Of a stretch of 64,000 nt of DNA, positions 1-8,076 are shown piece after piece. How positions within the stretch are numbered: position 1 is the first letter of the stretch; each line of letters starts with the position of its first letter. Made by a program: the position numbers and the translations under genes. The stretch covers positions 29,152 to 93,151 of the IMG/VR virus record IMGVR_UViG_3300032285_001316. The stretch is one strand, 5' to 3'. The notes below the pieces were generated by a model. The model made no database searches. It saw only the letters and a list, made by a program, of their open reading frames with translations, and was not told the DNA's origin. This stretch comes from a virus.

Positions 1-432
1 GGAGACCCCCGTACAACTCCTGGTGGTCAGGGTAAGGACTACGCGTACTTCACTCGCACCGAGGTTCGCCGCAAGGAGTACATCGAGACTGGCCCCGCAG
101 GTAACAAGACGCGCGTAGGACAGACGATTGCCCTGAAGACCCTGAAGAACAAGACTGCTCCCCCTTCGCGTACTGCGTTCGTAGACTTCTATTTTGCTCC
201 TTTGGGAATCTACGACGCAGGTGACTTTGACACCGCAAAGGAAATTGCTGCAATGGCAATTGTTCTAGGTGTTGTAGACCGCAAGGGTGGCTGGATCTAC
301 TACGGAGAGCGCAAGTGGCAGGGTGTAGAAAACCTGACCAGCTCTATTCGTGAAGAGGTAGACCTGTTTGACGAGCTTCGCGAAAAGGTGCTGAGCACCA
401 CGGACACTCCTACACCAGAAATGGTTGACTAG
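1..432 (+). CDS. recA: RecA-like recombinase, C-terminal part (5' end outside window)
   Basis: The frame is open from the first base, so the ATPase core lies to the left and only 143 residues are visible. They match the end of the RecA fold: GNKTRVG, then KTLKNKTAPP (bacterial RecA has a KNK-A-P segment here), then the small C-terminal domain GGWIYYGERKWQGVENL, which parallels the G-x-W-Y-x-G-x-x-x-GQG-x-x-N signature, and a helical tail. RecA forms filaments on single-stranded DNA for strand exchange. A resolvase and two nucleases follow on the same strand, so this looks like the end of a recombination operon. Confidence 0.85.
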   Translation, partial: GDPRTTPGGQGKDYAYFTRTEVRRKEYIETGPAGNKTRVGQTIALKTLKNKTAPPSRTAFVDFYFAPLGIYDAGDFDTAKEIAAMAIVLGVVDRKGGWIYYGERKWQGVENLTSSIREEVDLFDELREKVLSTTDTPTPEMVD

Positions 433-434
433 GC

Positions 435-752
435 GTGAAGAGCGAAGGCCAGAAGCAGTCCCAGAAGCATGAAAAGCGTATAGCTAAAACGGTAGGAGGG
501 CGACCCACCGCTGCTTCTGGGGCCTTCTGGTCCAACAAGGGAGACGTTCGTGCAGACGGTCTCCTTATTGAGCACAAGTGGACTGGTAAAAAAACCAAGA
601 CCATTAGCTCAGCAGAGCTGAAGAAGATCAGCATGGAGGCGTTCATGGACGGTCGCCTCCCTATTTTTGGTATTCATCTTGACGGTGAAGACTACGTCAT
701 TCTCGCGGAAACTGATTTCCTTGAAATTTGGAACAAACTAAACAATGATTGA
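435..752 (+). CDS. PD-(D/E)XK nuclease-like protein
   Basis: 105 residues from a GTG codon 2 bases after the recA stop. The core reads GDVRADGLLIEHKWT: an acidic residue, a hydrophobic strand and E-x-K, the arrangement of the PD-(D/E)XK nuclease catalytic site. A basic N-terminus (KHEKRIAKTVGGR) and a strand-rich C-terminus (FGIHLDGEDYVIL) fit a small phage Holliday-junction or repair nuclease. Its position between RecA and other recombination genes supports a DNA-processing role. The substrate cannot be read from the sequence. Confidence 0.65.
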   Translation: MKSEGQKQSQKHEKRIAKTVGGRPTAASGAFWSNKGDVRADGLLIEHKWTGKKTKTISSAELKKISMEAFMDGRLPIFGIHLDGEDYVILAETDFLEIWNKLNND

Positions 753-1083
753 ATATGAGCACTGGACCGAAGACGCTAGGTGCTACGGCATCGAAGACCC
801 AGACATCTTCTTCCCACCCAGGGATAAGGTCCTTTACAAGCAGATCGCGGCAGAAGCAAAGGTGCACTGCCTAGGAGCTAACGGAAAGGACCCATGCCCT
901 GTTAGAGCACAGTGCCTGTGGTCTGCCGTTAAGGATGACGAACAGCACGGTATCTGGGGAGGCCTCAGCCATAGAGAACGCAACGCACTTGTGCGTAAGT
1001 GGTCTCGTGAGCTAAGATCAAAAATGACGCTGCAAGAGTACATCCTGCAGATAGACAAAAAAGGAGCAACTAAATGGCAGTAG
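745..1083 (+). CDS. WhiB-like iron-sulfur regulator no. 1, atypical Cys spacing
   Basis: 112 residues; the ATG lies inside the preceding gene (8-base overlap), so translation is probably coupled. Wbl hallmarks: Cys13 followed by DPDIFFP, then Cys42, Cys51 and Cys57, and the GIWGG turn at 69-73 before a basic segment (SHRERNALVRKW). Wbl proteins hold a 4Fe-4S cluster and act on transcription through the principal sigma factor. Typical spacing between the second and third Cys is two residues; here it is eight (LGANGKDP), as if a loop were inserted. Two further Wbl genes lie on the other strand near 14.1 and 16.2 kb. Confidence 0.9.
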   Translation: MIEYEHWTEDARCYGIEDPDIFFPPRDKVLYKQIAAEAKVHCLGANGKDPCPVRAQCLWSAVKDDEQHGIWGGLSHRERNALVRKWSRELRSKMTLQEYILQIDKKGATKWQ

Positions 1084-1931
1084 TGAAGTCAGACCTAAAA
1101 AAGTTTTTAGAGGCTAAGACAAAGCCTTCTCGCTTGCTTGGGGATATTGAACGTCACCTGCAGAAGCGCCCTGTAGGAGACCGCTCCACCACAGTTCTGC
1201 ACCCCTCAGAAATGATTAAGAAAGACTTCTGTCGTCGCGGCTCGTTCTTTCTACTGAGTGGTCGTACCAAGATTGCTGAGAAGCCAGGACTTCGCCTGCA
1301 GTCCATCTTTGATGAAGGACACGCTATCCACGCCAAGTGGCAACGCTGGTTCCAGGAGATGGGTGTGCTGCACGGACAGTTCCAGTGCCAGCGCTGTGAC
1401 AAGATCACGTGGGGTACTTCCCCCGAGCAGTGTGAGCACTGCGACGCTCCTTGGCAAAAGCTCACCTACGAAGAAGTAACCCTGTTTGACAATGACCTGC
1501 GCATCAAGGGTCACACGGATGGTTGGATCAAGGGCATCGGTGACGATACTCTGATTGAGATCAAGTCCATTGGTCCAGGAACAATTCGCTCTTCAGCTCC
1601 TGGGTTGTTTATGGACGCTGACGGAGATTTCATGAAGGCATGGAGCAACGTTCGCCGCCCATTCTCCGACCACATCATGCAAGGCCAAATGTATCTGGAA
1701 CTCATGAAGCGTATCGGTAACCCCATCAACGAAATTACCTTCTTGTACGAACTCAAGGCAGATCAGTCTTACAAAGAATTCAACGTCAAGGCAGACTATG
1801 AACTGGTACGTCACGTATTTGACAATGCCAAACTTATCGTGGATGCTGTAGATGCAGGCATTGCGCCTGAATGTAACAATAACCCTGGTGGCACGTGCAA
1901 GCAGTGCGCACCTTACGAGGAGGAAAATTAA
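1074..1931 (+). CDS. Cas4/RecB-type PD-(D/E)XK nuclease with Cys cluster and zinc ribbon
   Basis: 285 residues. Nuclease core: H83 in [10 protein letters not shown]149 in GHTDGWI, E162-I-K164, and a QGQMY motif at 203-207 like the Q-x-x-x-Y motif of RecB-family exonucleases. Cys53 (DFCRRGSFF, in a SEM-containing helix) with Cys267, Cys275 and Cys278 reproduces the one-plus-three layout that binds an Fe-S cluster in Cas4 and AddB. An extra zinc-ribbon-like pair (C105-x2-C108, C120-x2-C123) sits between the first helix and the catalytic strands. Likely role: DNA-end resection in phage recombination. No cas genes are nearby, so a CRISPR role is not suggested. Confidence 0.75.
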   Translation: MAVVKSDLKKFLEAKTKPSRLLGDIERHLQKRPVGDRSTTVLHPSEMIKKDFCRRGSFFLLSGRTKIAEKPGLRLQSIFDEGHAIHAKWQRWFQEMGVLHGQFQCQRCDKITWGTSPEQCEHCDAPWQKLTYEEVTLFDNDLRIKGHTDGWIKGIGDDTLIEIKSIGPGTIRSSAPGLFMDADGDFMKAWSNVRRPFSDHIMQGQMYLELMKRIGNPINEITFLYELKADQSYKEFNVKADYELVRHVFDNAKLIVDAVDAGIAPECNNNPGGTCKQCAPYEEEN

Positions 1932-2209
1932 TGCAAGAAACATCGGTAGAGGCAAAGAAGAGCCTCAAGAGCAAGAACATCGAGGAAGTTCGCAAAAACA
2001 TTCTGATGATTCTGAAGCGTAAGCCTATGGTCGACTGGGACATGATTGACGCCTACAAGGCCCGCAAGCGTGCTCCTAAGGCATCTGACTCAGGTCTCCG
2101 CACTCGTCGTTCAGAACTGGTCAAGCTTGGTCTGATTCGCGACAGCGGTAAGCGCGCGCAGCTTCGCTCAGGACGCTACTCAATCGTATGGGAAGTCGTT
2201 AAGAAGTAA
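1931..2209 (+). CDS. Small basic winged-helix-like protein
   Basis: 92 residues. The ATG overlaps the upstream TAA by one base and has a strong Shine-Dalgarno (GAGGAGG), which favours it over an in-frame ATG at 1895. After a basic helix ([16 protein letters not shown]), the segment [20 protein letters not shown] followed by [11 protein letters not shown] resembles the recognition helix and wing of a winged helix-turn-helix. A DNA-binding role is plausible, for example as an accessory factor for the recombination genes around it. No exact family is recognised. Confidence 0.6.
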   Translation: MQETSVEAKKSLKSKNIEEVRKNILMILKRKPMVDWDMIDAYKARKRAPKASDSGLRTRRSELVKLGLIRDSGKRAQLRSGRYSIVWEVVKK

Positions 2210-2664
2210 TGTCAGCAGTAAAGAAGTTCGAGGGGTGGGGCCTGACATTCCAGCGCCCCACTGGTGATCAGGTGCAGTTACCACCAGATATCACCGACAT
2301 CTCTTCTGAGAACCTTGGCCTACTGTTTACTCAGTTAACAGCGTGGACGGACTACATCGCTTCACAGGCAACCATGGCTCAGCTTGAGGAGCGTGCAGCC
2401 CTCAAGAAGAAAGAGCAAGTAGAGAACGCTCTCATGTTTAAGCGCATGGGCGCTCAGGCTAAAGGAGAGCGCGTAACTGCCATTAAGGCAGAGATTGCCG
2501 CGATGCAGGACGTTATCGATCTTGACAACGACTACGAAGAGAAGTACGCTTATCGTAAGTTGGTAGAGATGCTCTTGAGCAATCATGAGCGTGATCTATC
2601 ACTGGTTAGCCGAGAGATTACTCGACGGTCTAACGAATCACGGTTCACAAGAAAGGAATTTTAA
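2209..2664 (+). CDS. Unknown phage protein with coiled coil
   Basis: 151 residues starting in a TAATG overlap with the previous gene. A short N-terminal domain (GWGLTFQRPTGDQVQLPPDI) is followed by long helices rich in Ala, Glu and Lys (about 50-110) and a basic C-terminus (ITRRSNESRFTRKEF), so a coiled-coil or helical-hairpin protein is likely. It looks like a conserved actinophage protein next to recombination genes. The sequence does not show a function. Confidence 0.7.
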   Translation: MSAVKKFEGWGLTFQRPTGDQVQLPPDITDISSENLGLLFTQLTAWTDYIASQATMAQLEERAALKKKEQVENALMFKRMGAQAKGERVTAIKAEIAAMQDVIDLDNDYEEKYAYRKLVEMLLSNHERDLSLVSREITRRSNESRFTRKEF

Positions 2665-2665
2665 A

Positions 2666-3022
2666 ATGGGTAAGATGAAGAATTTGTTCACTGAAATGAA
2701 TGAAGTTCCCGAAGACCTTTGGGATAGCTGGGAAGATTTTCAGTTTGAACAGGCAGCTGAGGCACAGTACCTTGAAGCCCTAAGCATTTTGCTATCAAAG
2801 CACCGCGACTACGGACCCAACAACATCGCTGGAAGCCCTGGTGGTCCTCTCAATGGACTACGTGTTCGCATGTGGGACAAATTGGCGCGTATCAACCACT
2901 TGATCGAGCAGGAAGTTTCTCCTAACCACGAAAGCCTTCGTGACTCATTCCTCGATCTTGCAAATTATTCCATGATTGCACTTATGGTTATTGACGGAGA
3001 GTGGCCCGATGGAGTTTCCTAA
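2666..3022 (+). CDS. Nmad1/DUF1599-like protein (nucleotide modification associated)
   Basis: 118 residues from an ATG one base after the previous stop, with GAAAGGAA as Shine-Dalgarno. The core KHRDYGPNNIAG, GLRVRMWDKLARINHLI and ESLRDSFLDLANYSMIAL follows the DUF1599/Nmad1 pattern (K-x-DYG, RxxDKxxR, E-S-x-x-D-x-x-x-DLANY), an all-alpha family related to MazG-type folds and often found near nucleotide-modification genes in phages. It may act on modified or dUTP-like nucleotides; no reaction is proven. A TGT/DpdA-like protein at 12.4 kb gives a possible modification context. Confidence 0.75.
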   Translation: MGKMKNLFTEMNEVPEDLWDSWEDFQFEQAAEAQYLEALSILLSKHRDYGPNNIAGSPGGPLNGLRVRMWDKLARINHLIEQEVSPNHESLRDSFLDLANYSMIALMVIDGEWPDGVS

Positions 3023-3212
3023 TCTAGCAGCCTTGCCAGAAGATCAGGTACAGCTAGTTCTTCAGGGGTACGTTGCAGGAATGATGGACGAAAAAGAATC
3101 CATCATTGCTCTCCTTAAGGACATGCAGGCAGACACCCAAGACCTGGTAGAGAAAGCTGTATACGAAAGTATCTTCGAACAACTCTCCGAGGGAGATATC
3201 AGTGGCGAGTAA
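3009..3212 (+). CDS. Small acidic protein of unknown function
   Basis: 67 residues. The ATG at 3009 lies inside the end of the Nmad1-like gene (14-base overlap), so translation is probably coupled. The protein is acidic and mostly helical (LPEDQVQLVLQGYVAGMMDEKESIIALL), without Cys or catalytic motifs. I do not recognise a family. Confidence 0.6.
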   Translation: MEFPNLAALPEDQVQLVLQGYVAGMMDEKESIIALLKDMQADTQDLVEKAVYESIFEQLSEGDISGE

Positions 3213-3753
3213 GTGGGTCTATAGCCTCACTCCTAAGGAAGAAGCCGTTGCTGCCCGTGTAGGGTGGGAGCGGCAACTTCCTATGTTGGGGCAACCAGAA
3301 CGCAATCGTAATTACAGCGAAGGTGATATCTGGGAAACCTGGCAGCACATGATCTGTGCAGCATCCGAGATCGCCGCAGCCCGAATGATGGGCATGGATG
3401 ATTTCGAGCCACACGCCAACACGTTTAAGAACGTGCTGGATATCCCAGGATATGAAATTCGTTATTCCTTTACGCGGGAATGGGGAGACGCCAAGTACTC
3501 CCTCCGTTTCAAGGAAGGCGTAGACGATCCCAACCAGATCTACATTTTGATCGTAGGTGGACCAGAGCAAAAGACGCGCCGTTCTGCGGAAGACGGGTAT
3601 GTAACCCCTCCCTTCCGTGCCATAGGGTGGATGCGAGGAGCAGACATGGTACAGGAAAAGTACCGTGCACCATACGGTAAAGATAATTTCGCAGTAACTC
3701 CGATGGACCTTAACGAGATGGCAACCCTGCCCGTGGTGGAAGCCGTACAATGA
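3202..3753 (+). CDS. Conserved phage protein, possible nuclease-like fold
   Basis: 183 residues from GTG, overlapping the previous gene by 11 bases. A central helix (MICAASEIAAARMMG) is followed by strands (YEIRYSFT, YSLRFKEGVDDPNQIYILIVGG) and a FRAIGWMRGADM segment. Many phages have proteins with this order (helix with SE-x-AA, D/E-rich strands, G-W-x-x-G), often suspected to have an endonuclease-like fold. I could not place a complete catalytic set. The gene overlaps the start of the RuvC-like gene by 4 bases (ATGA). Confidence 0.6.
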   Translation: MASKWVYSLTPKEEAVAARVGWERQLPMLGQPERNRNYSEGDIWETWQHMICAASEIAAARMMGMDDFEPHANTFKNVLDIPGYEIRYSFTREWGDAKYSLRFKEGVDDPNQIYILIVGGPEQKTRRSAEDGYVTPPFRAIGWMRGADMVQEKYRAPYGKDNFAVTPMDLNEMATLPVVEAVQ

Positions 3754-4358
3754 GTGTCAAGGAGTTCGACGGACATCTGCAAAAGAACCACAAAGTTTCA
3801 GTTGGTATTGACCAGTCGTTGACAGGGTTCGCTTTTTCAGCGGTGTCCGTCGAATCTCCCCAAGAGCATCACACGTGGGTGTTTAAGTCTCCGTACAAAG
3901 GCGTGCAGAGGTTACAAGACATTCAGGACTTTCTTTATGAGCGGTTTGAAGAACTGCGAGAGAATGACAACGAGATCCACGACATTGCCATGGAAGGCAC
4001 TGTTTTGGCATCCCAAGCTGCCCTAGTGTTGGGTGAGCTGGCAGCCACAGTAAAGCTGTTTATGTATGAGCACTTCTGGGGCCTCAACCACTACACGTCT
4101 GAACCCCCCAGACACCTACTGACTCCACTGCAGGTACCTCCGATGACACTAAAGAAGTATGCCACGGGTAAAGGAACAGCCAAGAAGCAGGAGATGCTCC
4201 TACAGATCTTTAAACGCTGGGGTATTGAGTTCAATGATGATAACGCTGCAGACGCATACGCACTCGGAAGACTTGCTGGTGGTCATGCAATCGATAAGAT
4301 CGAGCAAGAAGTTGTAGACAAAATGAATGACATTAAATACAGGGACGTCATTCAGTAA
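3750..4358 (+). CDS. RuvC-like Holliday junction resolvase
   Basis: 202 residues with the RNase H-fold resolvase motifs in order: SVGIDQSLTGFAFS (Asp21, first catalytic acid), IAMEGTVLASQAALVLGELA (Glu82), a basic GKGTAKKQEM segment, and DDNAADAYALGRLA (Asp164/Asp168, last acids). RuvC-type enzymes cut four-way DNA junctions produced by recombination or replication. It starts 4 bases inside the previous gene and closes the recombination cluster; the next gene follows after a 62-base gap. Confidence 0.85.
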   Translation: MSVKEFDGHLQKNHKVSVGIDQSLTGFAFSAVSVESPQEHHTWVFKSPYKGVQRLQDIQDFLYERFEELRENDNEIHDIAMEGTVLASQAALVLGELAATVKLFMYEHFWGLNHYTSEPPRHLLTPLQVPPMTLKKYATGKGTAKKQEMLLQIFKRWGIEFNDDNAADAYALGRLAGGHAIDKIEQEVVDKMNDIKYRDVIQ

Positions 4359-4420
4359 CTCCTGTATCCTTATTGTTGAGGACGGCGCACTAATTTCGAC
4401 AATTAAAGGACCACAAAATC

Positions 4421-4717
4421 GTGAGTGAAGAAGTAATTGCCCTGCCCTCAACCGAAGAACCGTTTCTCCGTGTAAGTGCAGGCTCAAACCCACAATCCGT
4501 TGCAGCAGCAATTGCACACGCAATCTACGAGAACCGAGCCGTAAAGCTCCGTGCCGTAGGAGCAGGTGCAGTTAACCAGGCAGTTAAGGCCATGGCAATC
4601 GCACGAGGCTACGTAGCCCCTCGAGGTTTAGACCTCACCTGCAAGCCAGGCTTTACCACAATTGAATCTCGTGACGGTGAGATTTCCGCAATTGTGTTTG
4701 CCATTTCAGCAGCCTAA
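4421..4717 (+). CDS. SpoVS-like (Alba-fold) protein
   Basis: 98 residues from GTG behind an AAAGGA site. The chain FLRVSAGSNPQSVAAAIAHA, LRAVGAGAVNQAVKAMAIAR and GYVAPRGLDLTCKPGFTTI matches the SpoVS family along its whole length (VSAxSNPxSVAxAIA, RAVGAGAVNQAVKAxAIARG, GxDLxC-P-F). SpoVS is a small Alba-like nucleic-acid-binding protein needed for late sporulation in Bacillus. A phage copy may bind DNA or RNA, or alter host development. The 62-base gap upstream holds a possible -10 (TATCCT at 4365-4370), suggesting its own transcript. Confidence 0.85.
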   Translation: MSEEVIALPSTEEPFLRVSAGSNPQSVAAAIAHAIYENRAVKLRAVGAGAVNQAVKAMAIARGYVAPRGLDLTCKPGFTTIESRDGEISAIVFAISAA

Positions 4718-4722
4718 AAATA

Positions 4723-4741
4723 GCTTATTCTGGTAATAAGC
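4723..4741 (+). promoter_or_regulatory. Perfect hairpin before the 4755 gene
   Basis: GCTTATT-CTGGT-AATAAGC forms a 7-bp stem with a 5-base loop, ending just before the AAGGAG ribosome site of the next gene. It has no U-tract, so it is more likely an RNA stability or processing element than a terminator. Confidence 0.45.
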
Positions 4742-4754
4742 GAAGGAGTCATTA

Positions 4755-5186
4755 ATGGCAACTCAGTACAGCGTGGGACACGGTATGCGTCGTCGTAGCG
4801 GAATCCCCTCGAACCCTCTGGAAGCAGCAGGAACAAGCATGGCACGTAGTCACCAGACCTCAGAAGAGGCCCACGAGGCAGCCTCGGCAGCAGGCAGCCA
4901 CCGTATTGCTATCGGTAGCGACGTATACGGCACCACCGCCGTTCCCGCTATTGCTGGTACTCCCGTTCCCCGTAAGAACACTCAGGCAGCTGACCCCACC
5001 GCTGGTGGCAAGGCAAACCGTAGGAACATCGAGAACATCGGCGCTACTTACCGCGTACAGCCTAAGTCGACTTTCGTACAGCTGGACCCTTCGGCTGGCC
5101 CCACAATGGCTAACGCCCGTATCGTTCCCTCGGTTCAGGGTCGCGAAAACCCTAACTTCGAAAGCGGCATCCAGGCCTCTTACTAA
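4755..5186 (+). CDS. Unknown, Ser/Thr/Ala-rich; possible virion protein
   Basis: 143 residues with a clear AAGGAG site. Low-complexity composition (Ala, Ser, Thr, Gly), no membrane segment, no Cys, little predicted helix except AHEAASAAGSH. It opens a run of similar genes up to 6572 joined by overlaps of one base or gaps of ten bases or fewer. Such compositions are common in minor or decorating structural proteins, but nothing proves that here. No family recognised. Confidence 0.6.
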   Translation: MATQYSVGHGMRRRSGIPSNPLEAAGTSMARSHQTSEEAHEAASAAGSHRIAIGSDVYGTTAVPAIAGTPVPRKNTQAADPTAGGKANRRNIENIGATYRVQPKSTFVQLDPSAGPTMANARIVPSVQGRENPNFESGIQASY

Positions 5187-5196
5187 GGAGTAGGGT

Positions 5197-5400
5197 ATGA
5201 ACCCTAACCTTTCTAACACGGCATTCCAGGACACTGGCATTCCGAGTGCAAACGCGCCTCACGCGCGTGTTCTTCCTATTGCCAAGGGACAGGGAGGCGG
5301 AATGCGTACTACGCAAGAAGCCTCGGTAGCCTCAATGTGGATGAACCCCGTAGATAGCCCACGCCCTGGCGGACTTTACATGGGATCGGTGGCACAGTAA
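5197..5400 (+). CDS. Unknown small Gly/Pro-rich protein
   Basis: 67 residues behind AAGGAG. Rich in Asn, Pro and Gly (GQGGGMRTTQEASVASMWMNP), with no transmembrane or catalytic motif. Its stop overlaps the next start (TAATG). Same compositional class as its neighbours, so possibly part of one structural set. Confidence 0.55.
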   Translation: MNPNLSNTAFQDTGIPSANAPHARVLPIAKGQGGGMRTTQEASVASMWMNPVDSPRPGGLYMGSVAQ

Positions 5401-5672
5401 TGGAAACTCCACGCGATGTAGCTGCTCCCCAACACAGCGCCTTACCACAACGTTCTTATGCAGAGGTTTTGGGAGGCGCTAATACTGCTTCCTCGCACGT
5501 TACAAGCCTCGCTCAGTTTAAACAGCGTGGTGCACGTCCCCTCTCCTTGATGAAGGAGACTGCCACATCGTCACCTCTAATCTGGCAGTCAAAGGATGTT
5601 AACGCTGGAGAAGGCCACATCGCTGGTTTGAACAAGACCAACCGAGGAACCGCACTAGAGACTGGTTTCTAA
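5400..5672 (+). CDS. Unknown small protein
   Basis: 90 residues starting in a TAATG overlap. Contains PQRSYAEVLGGANTASS and a C-terminus rich in Gly, Asn and Thr. No recognised domain. It is followed two bases later by the next gene, so it belongs to the same co-translated run. Confidence 0.55.
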   Translation: METPRDVAAPQHSALPQRSYAEVLGGANTASSHVTSLAQFKQRGARPLSLMKETATSSPLIWQSKDVNAGEGHIAGLNKTNRGTALETGF

Positions 5673-5674
5673 TT

Positions 5675-6208
5675 ATGGCTGGTGCAGTAAACAACTTTTC
5701 TCCTCAGCAGAACTGGCAGTCCATTGGTGGTAATGGACTAAACGGGTACAACAACCAGGGCGGATATGGTGGCCCCGTAGCTCGTGGTGATCTAGATGCC
5801 ATTCGTATCGGTACTGGCCGTGTTCCCCAGGCGGAATACCCCGATGGCTACCTCGGTACGATCCGTTCACGTCGCGATGACCGCATCCTGGACTCCATTA
5901 AGAGTCGCGTAAATCAAAAAGCATATCAACGCGGTGTTCACAAGGGTGAGCGTGTTGAGCCTTCGGCATACTACTGGACCCCAGACTTTAATGATCAGTC
6001 TGGTCTGCAGCGTCAAATGAAGGCCAAGCAGGTTGAGATCAATGGTGTAACCGTATGGAAGTCACCCCGATACACCCAGGATGTTCGCCTGGTTCCTGCA
6101 CCACACCTTGTTAATGACGGTAAGTCCAACATGGTTTCCGATTCTCCTGGAACCATTAATGTGCAGCGATCCAACCAGCTGAACTACCTGAAGCCAAAGT
6201 GGGCCTAA
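5675..6208 (+). CDS. Unknown Gly/Asn-rich protein, possible virion component
   Basis: 177 residues. A Gln/Asn/Gly-rich N-terminus (NGLNGYNNQGGYGG) precedes a more ordered part with basic (IRSRRDDRILDSIKSRVNQKAYQRG) and aromatic (EPSAYYWTPDF) stretches. No enzyme motif and no signal peptide. Its place among small translationally linked genes suggests a structural role; this is inference only. Confidence 0.6.
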   Translation: MAGAVNNFSPQQNWQSIGGNGLNGYNNQGGYGGPVARGDLDAIRIGTGRVPQAEYPDGYLGTIRSRRDDRILDSIKSRVNQKAYQRGVHKGERVEPSAYYWTPDFNDQSGLQRQMKAKQVEINGVTVWKSPRYTQDVRLVPAPHLVNDGKSNMVSDSPGTINVQRSNQLNYLKPKWA

Positions 6209-6209
6209 T

Positions 6210-6572
6210 ATGAGCCAGTTTGACGGACGTTATGATTACACTAAGCCCTGGAACAACCAAGGGCCTATTACCCCTGGAGGAAACACTCGGTGGACCTACA
6301 ACGGTCCCTGGTCCTCCAACGAAGAGCGCCTAACACAGCAGGCCCTCGCCGTAGCGTTGATTCCTGGCGCTGAATTACAGGAATTGGTGCGCCCGAACCT
6401 TCCCCAAATCCAATTGTTCCCACCTCGATTTGGGTATGGCCCCCGTCCTCAACCAGAGATTGATGACGTTGTAAGTATCGACAGAAACTACGTGGAGCCT
6501 CGCGTTTCCTGGTATTCTGGAGGAGTTGGCTCCTACAGCGGTAGCAGCCGAAATGACTTAGGAGCAAACTAG
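6210..6572 (+). CDS. Unknown Tyr/Trp/Pro-rich protein
   Basis: 120 residues one base after the previous stop. The N-terminus is rich in Tyr, Trp, Asn and Gly (YDYTKPWNNQGPITPGG), the middle helical (EERLTQQALAVALIPGAELQEL), and the end Gly/Ser-rich. No family recognised. It could be a small structural protein like its neighbours. Confidence 0.55.
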   Translation: MSQFDGRYDYTKPWNNQGPITPGGNTRWTYNGPWSSNEERLTQQALAVALIPGAELQELVRPNLPQIQLFPPRFGYGPRPQPEIDDVVSIDRNYVEPRVSWYSGGVGSYSGSSRNDLGAN

Positions 6573-6576
6573 TCCA

Positions 6577-8076
6577 ATGGGTATTGAGCACTTTAACGCA
6601 GGGGCCGAAGCAGCACGCGGCAACGAAGCGCCTACACGCGACGCATCTGTAGCCCGAGATGAACGTGGAAACAGGCAAGTAGTTGACCCAGAAACAGGGA
6701 TCATTGCTCCCCGCAACCCTAACGCACCAGAAAACCAGGGCCTGCGGATGACTCCTGCTGGAAAGACCCCCGCATTTAAGGGAACAGGTAGGGGCCGCGC
6801 CACAATATCTGGAGGACGTGCATCGTCGGTTCCCACACGTCCTGCATTGCCCCACCCAGAATTTATTGATGAAGAGGGTAACCGCCGTGCATCAAACGCA
6901 CAGCACCAGGCTGAAAACGACGCCGTTCGTTCACAGGTATCTTCCTCTCAGGCAGAGTGGGACTCCAAGTACGCTCCAAAAAACGCTGCAGGAACTTCTA
7001 CCCCAAAGCAGGTAGGTCCATCACACCCCACAACCGACCGTAGAGAACTCTACAATGCAATGAATGAAGGCGGAGGACGTGAGCTAAAGAGCAGTAAAAA
7101 GCTCCTACAAGAAGCAAATGAGCACGCCAGCGTACTCCAGGGCCACATTACTCAGCTTATGGCAACACACGGAGATCATCCCGTAGTAGGTCCGCACATC
7201 CAGCGAGCACAGCGGTCACTTGTGGCGGCACAAAAAATCATGTCAGACAGCAGTCCTGCACGAAAAGACGGCGCAAACTCTATGTCGTATGGTCGTTACG
7301 CCAATACCGAGACGATGCAAAAGGCTCGACCAGCAGTCGCAGATATTCTTAAGCACGTTCTTGATGCGCACGATCACCTAACTCATAGCGATGTAACATC
7401 CGCAGGAGTATCTGCCCCCAGCGTTCCTCGCGTAGCATTAGAGCAAAACCACGCCATCGCAGAGGTGCAAGCGCGACACCCCAAGCTAAACTTCAAGCAA
7501 AGAGGTAAGGCTCCCAAGATTGTTGACTGGGGTCCCGTAGGTAAAGTCGACATGACCACTACTCATGGGCAAAACCTTGCGGCAGCCGCACGTGAGCAGC
7601 ACGAAGCCAAGACTCCTGGAGTCGACGTTAATGTTTCTGGTGAGCTGGGCGCTCCACAAGGAACTGCGCGCGTTCGTAAACGTTTTGAGAAAATGCCTGT
7701 TTCTGAAAGCACAAAAATAAATCGAAGCGGTGCCGCTCAGCAGCCTCGTCGTCGTCCAGCAAAGGCAGCCAGGGCAACCTCGTCAGCAAATATAGACGCT
7801 CCCAAAGCTAACGTTGAAACTAGAGCATTTACTACAAAAGATAGTAAAAAAGTAAAGGCTGATCAGGACCAGCCTACGCGTAAGCCACTACCGCAGGTAG
7901 AGGACGGTAAAACGTACGCTCCAGACCAGATTTACACACAACTTCGTATGCCTAAGGAAAACCCTGTAGCAGCTGGGCGTGTTGCAGAACGCAAGGCAAA
8001 GCGTAAGCCAGCCCAGACTCCTGAAATTAAGTCTGCACTGAAAAACATTGACAAGAAGCTTCGCGGCGGTAAGTAA
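6577..8076 (+). CDS. Large unknown protein with N-terminal EHFNAG motif
   Basis: 499 residues. The N-terminus carries EHFNAG at residues 4-9; the same motif ends the next protein and begins the protein at 26076. The middle (about 170-280) is helical with an SVLQGHITQLM ... HIQRAQRSLVAAQKIM hairpin resembling repeats in the next genes. The C-terminal third is basic and low-complexity (QQPRRRPAKAARATSSA; Lys/Pro-rich end). Possibly an internal head protein or a DNA-condensing protein; that is inference. Its stop overlaps the next start by one base. Confidence 0.6.
   Translation: MGIEHFNAGAEAARGNEAPTRDASVARDERGNRQVVDPETGIIAPRNPNAPENQGLRMTPAGKTPAFKGTGRGRATISGGRASSVPTRPALPHPEFIDEEGNRRASNAQHQAENDAVRSQVSSSQAEWDSKYAPKNAAGTSTPKQVGPSHPTTDRRELYNAMNEGGGRELKSSKKLLQEANEHASVLQGHITQLMATHGDHPVVGPHIQRAQRSLVAAQKIMSDSSPARKDGANSMSYGRYANTETMQKARPAVADILKHVLDAHDHLTHSDVTSAGVSAPSVPRVALEQNHAIAEVQARHPKLNFKQRGKAPKIVDWGPVGKVDMTTTHGQNLAAAAREQHEAKTPGVDVNVSGELGAPQGTARVRKRFEKMPVSESTKINRSGAAQQPRRRPAKAARATSSANIDAPKANVETRAFTTKDSKKVKADQDQPTRKPLPQVEDGKTYAPDQIYTQLRMPKENPVAAGRVAERKAKRKPAQTPEIKSALKNIDKKLRGGK

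Noticed and set aside
1154-1465. 103-codon minus-strand frame inside the Cas4-like gene
   Set aside because: Antisense to a gene with a full set of nuclease motifs; no ribosome site.
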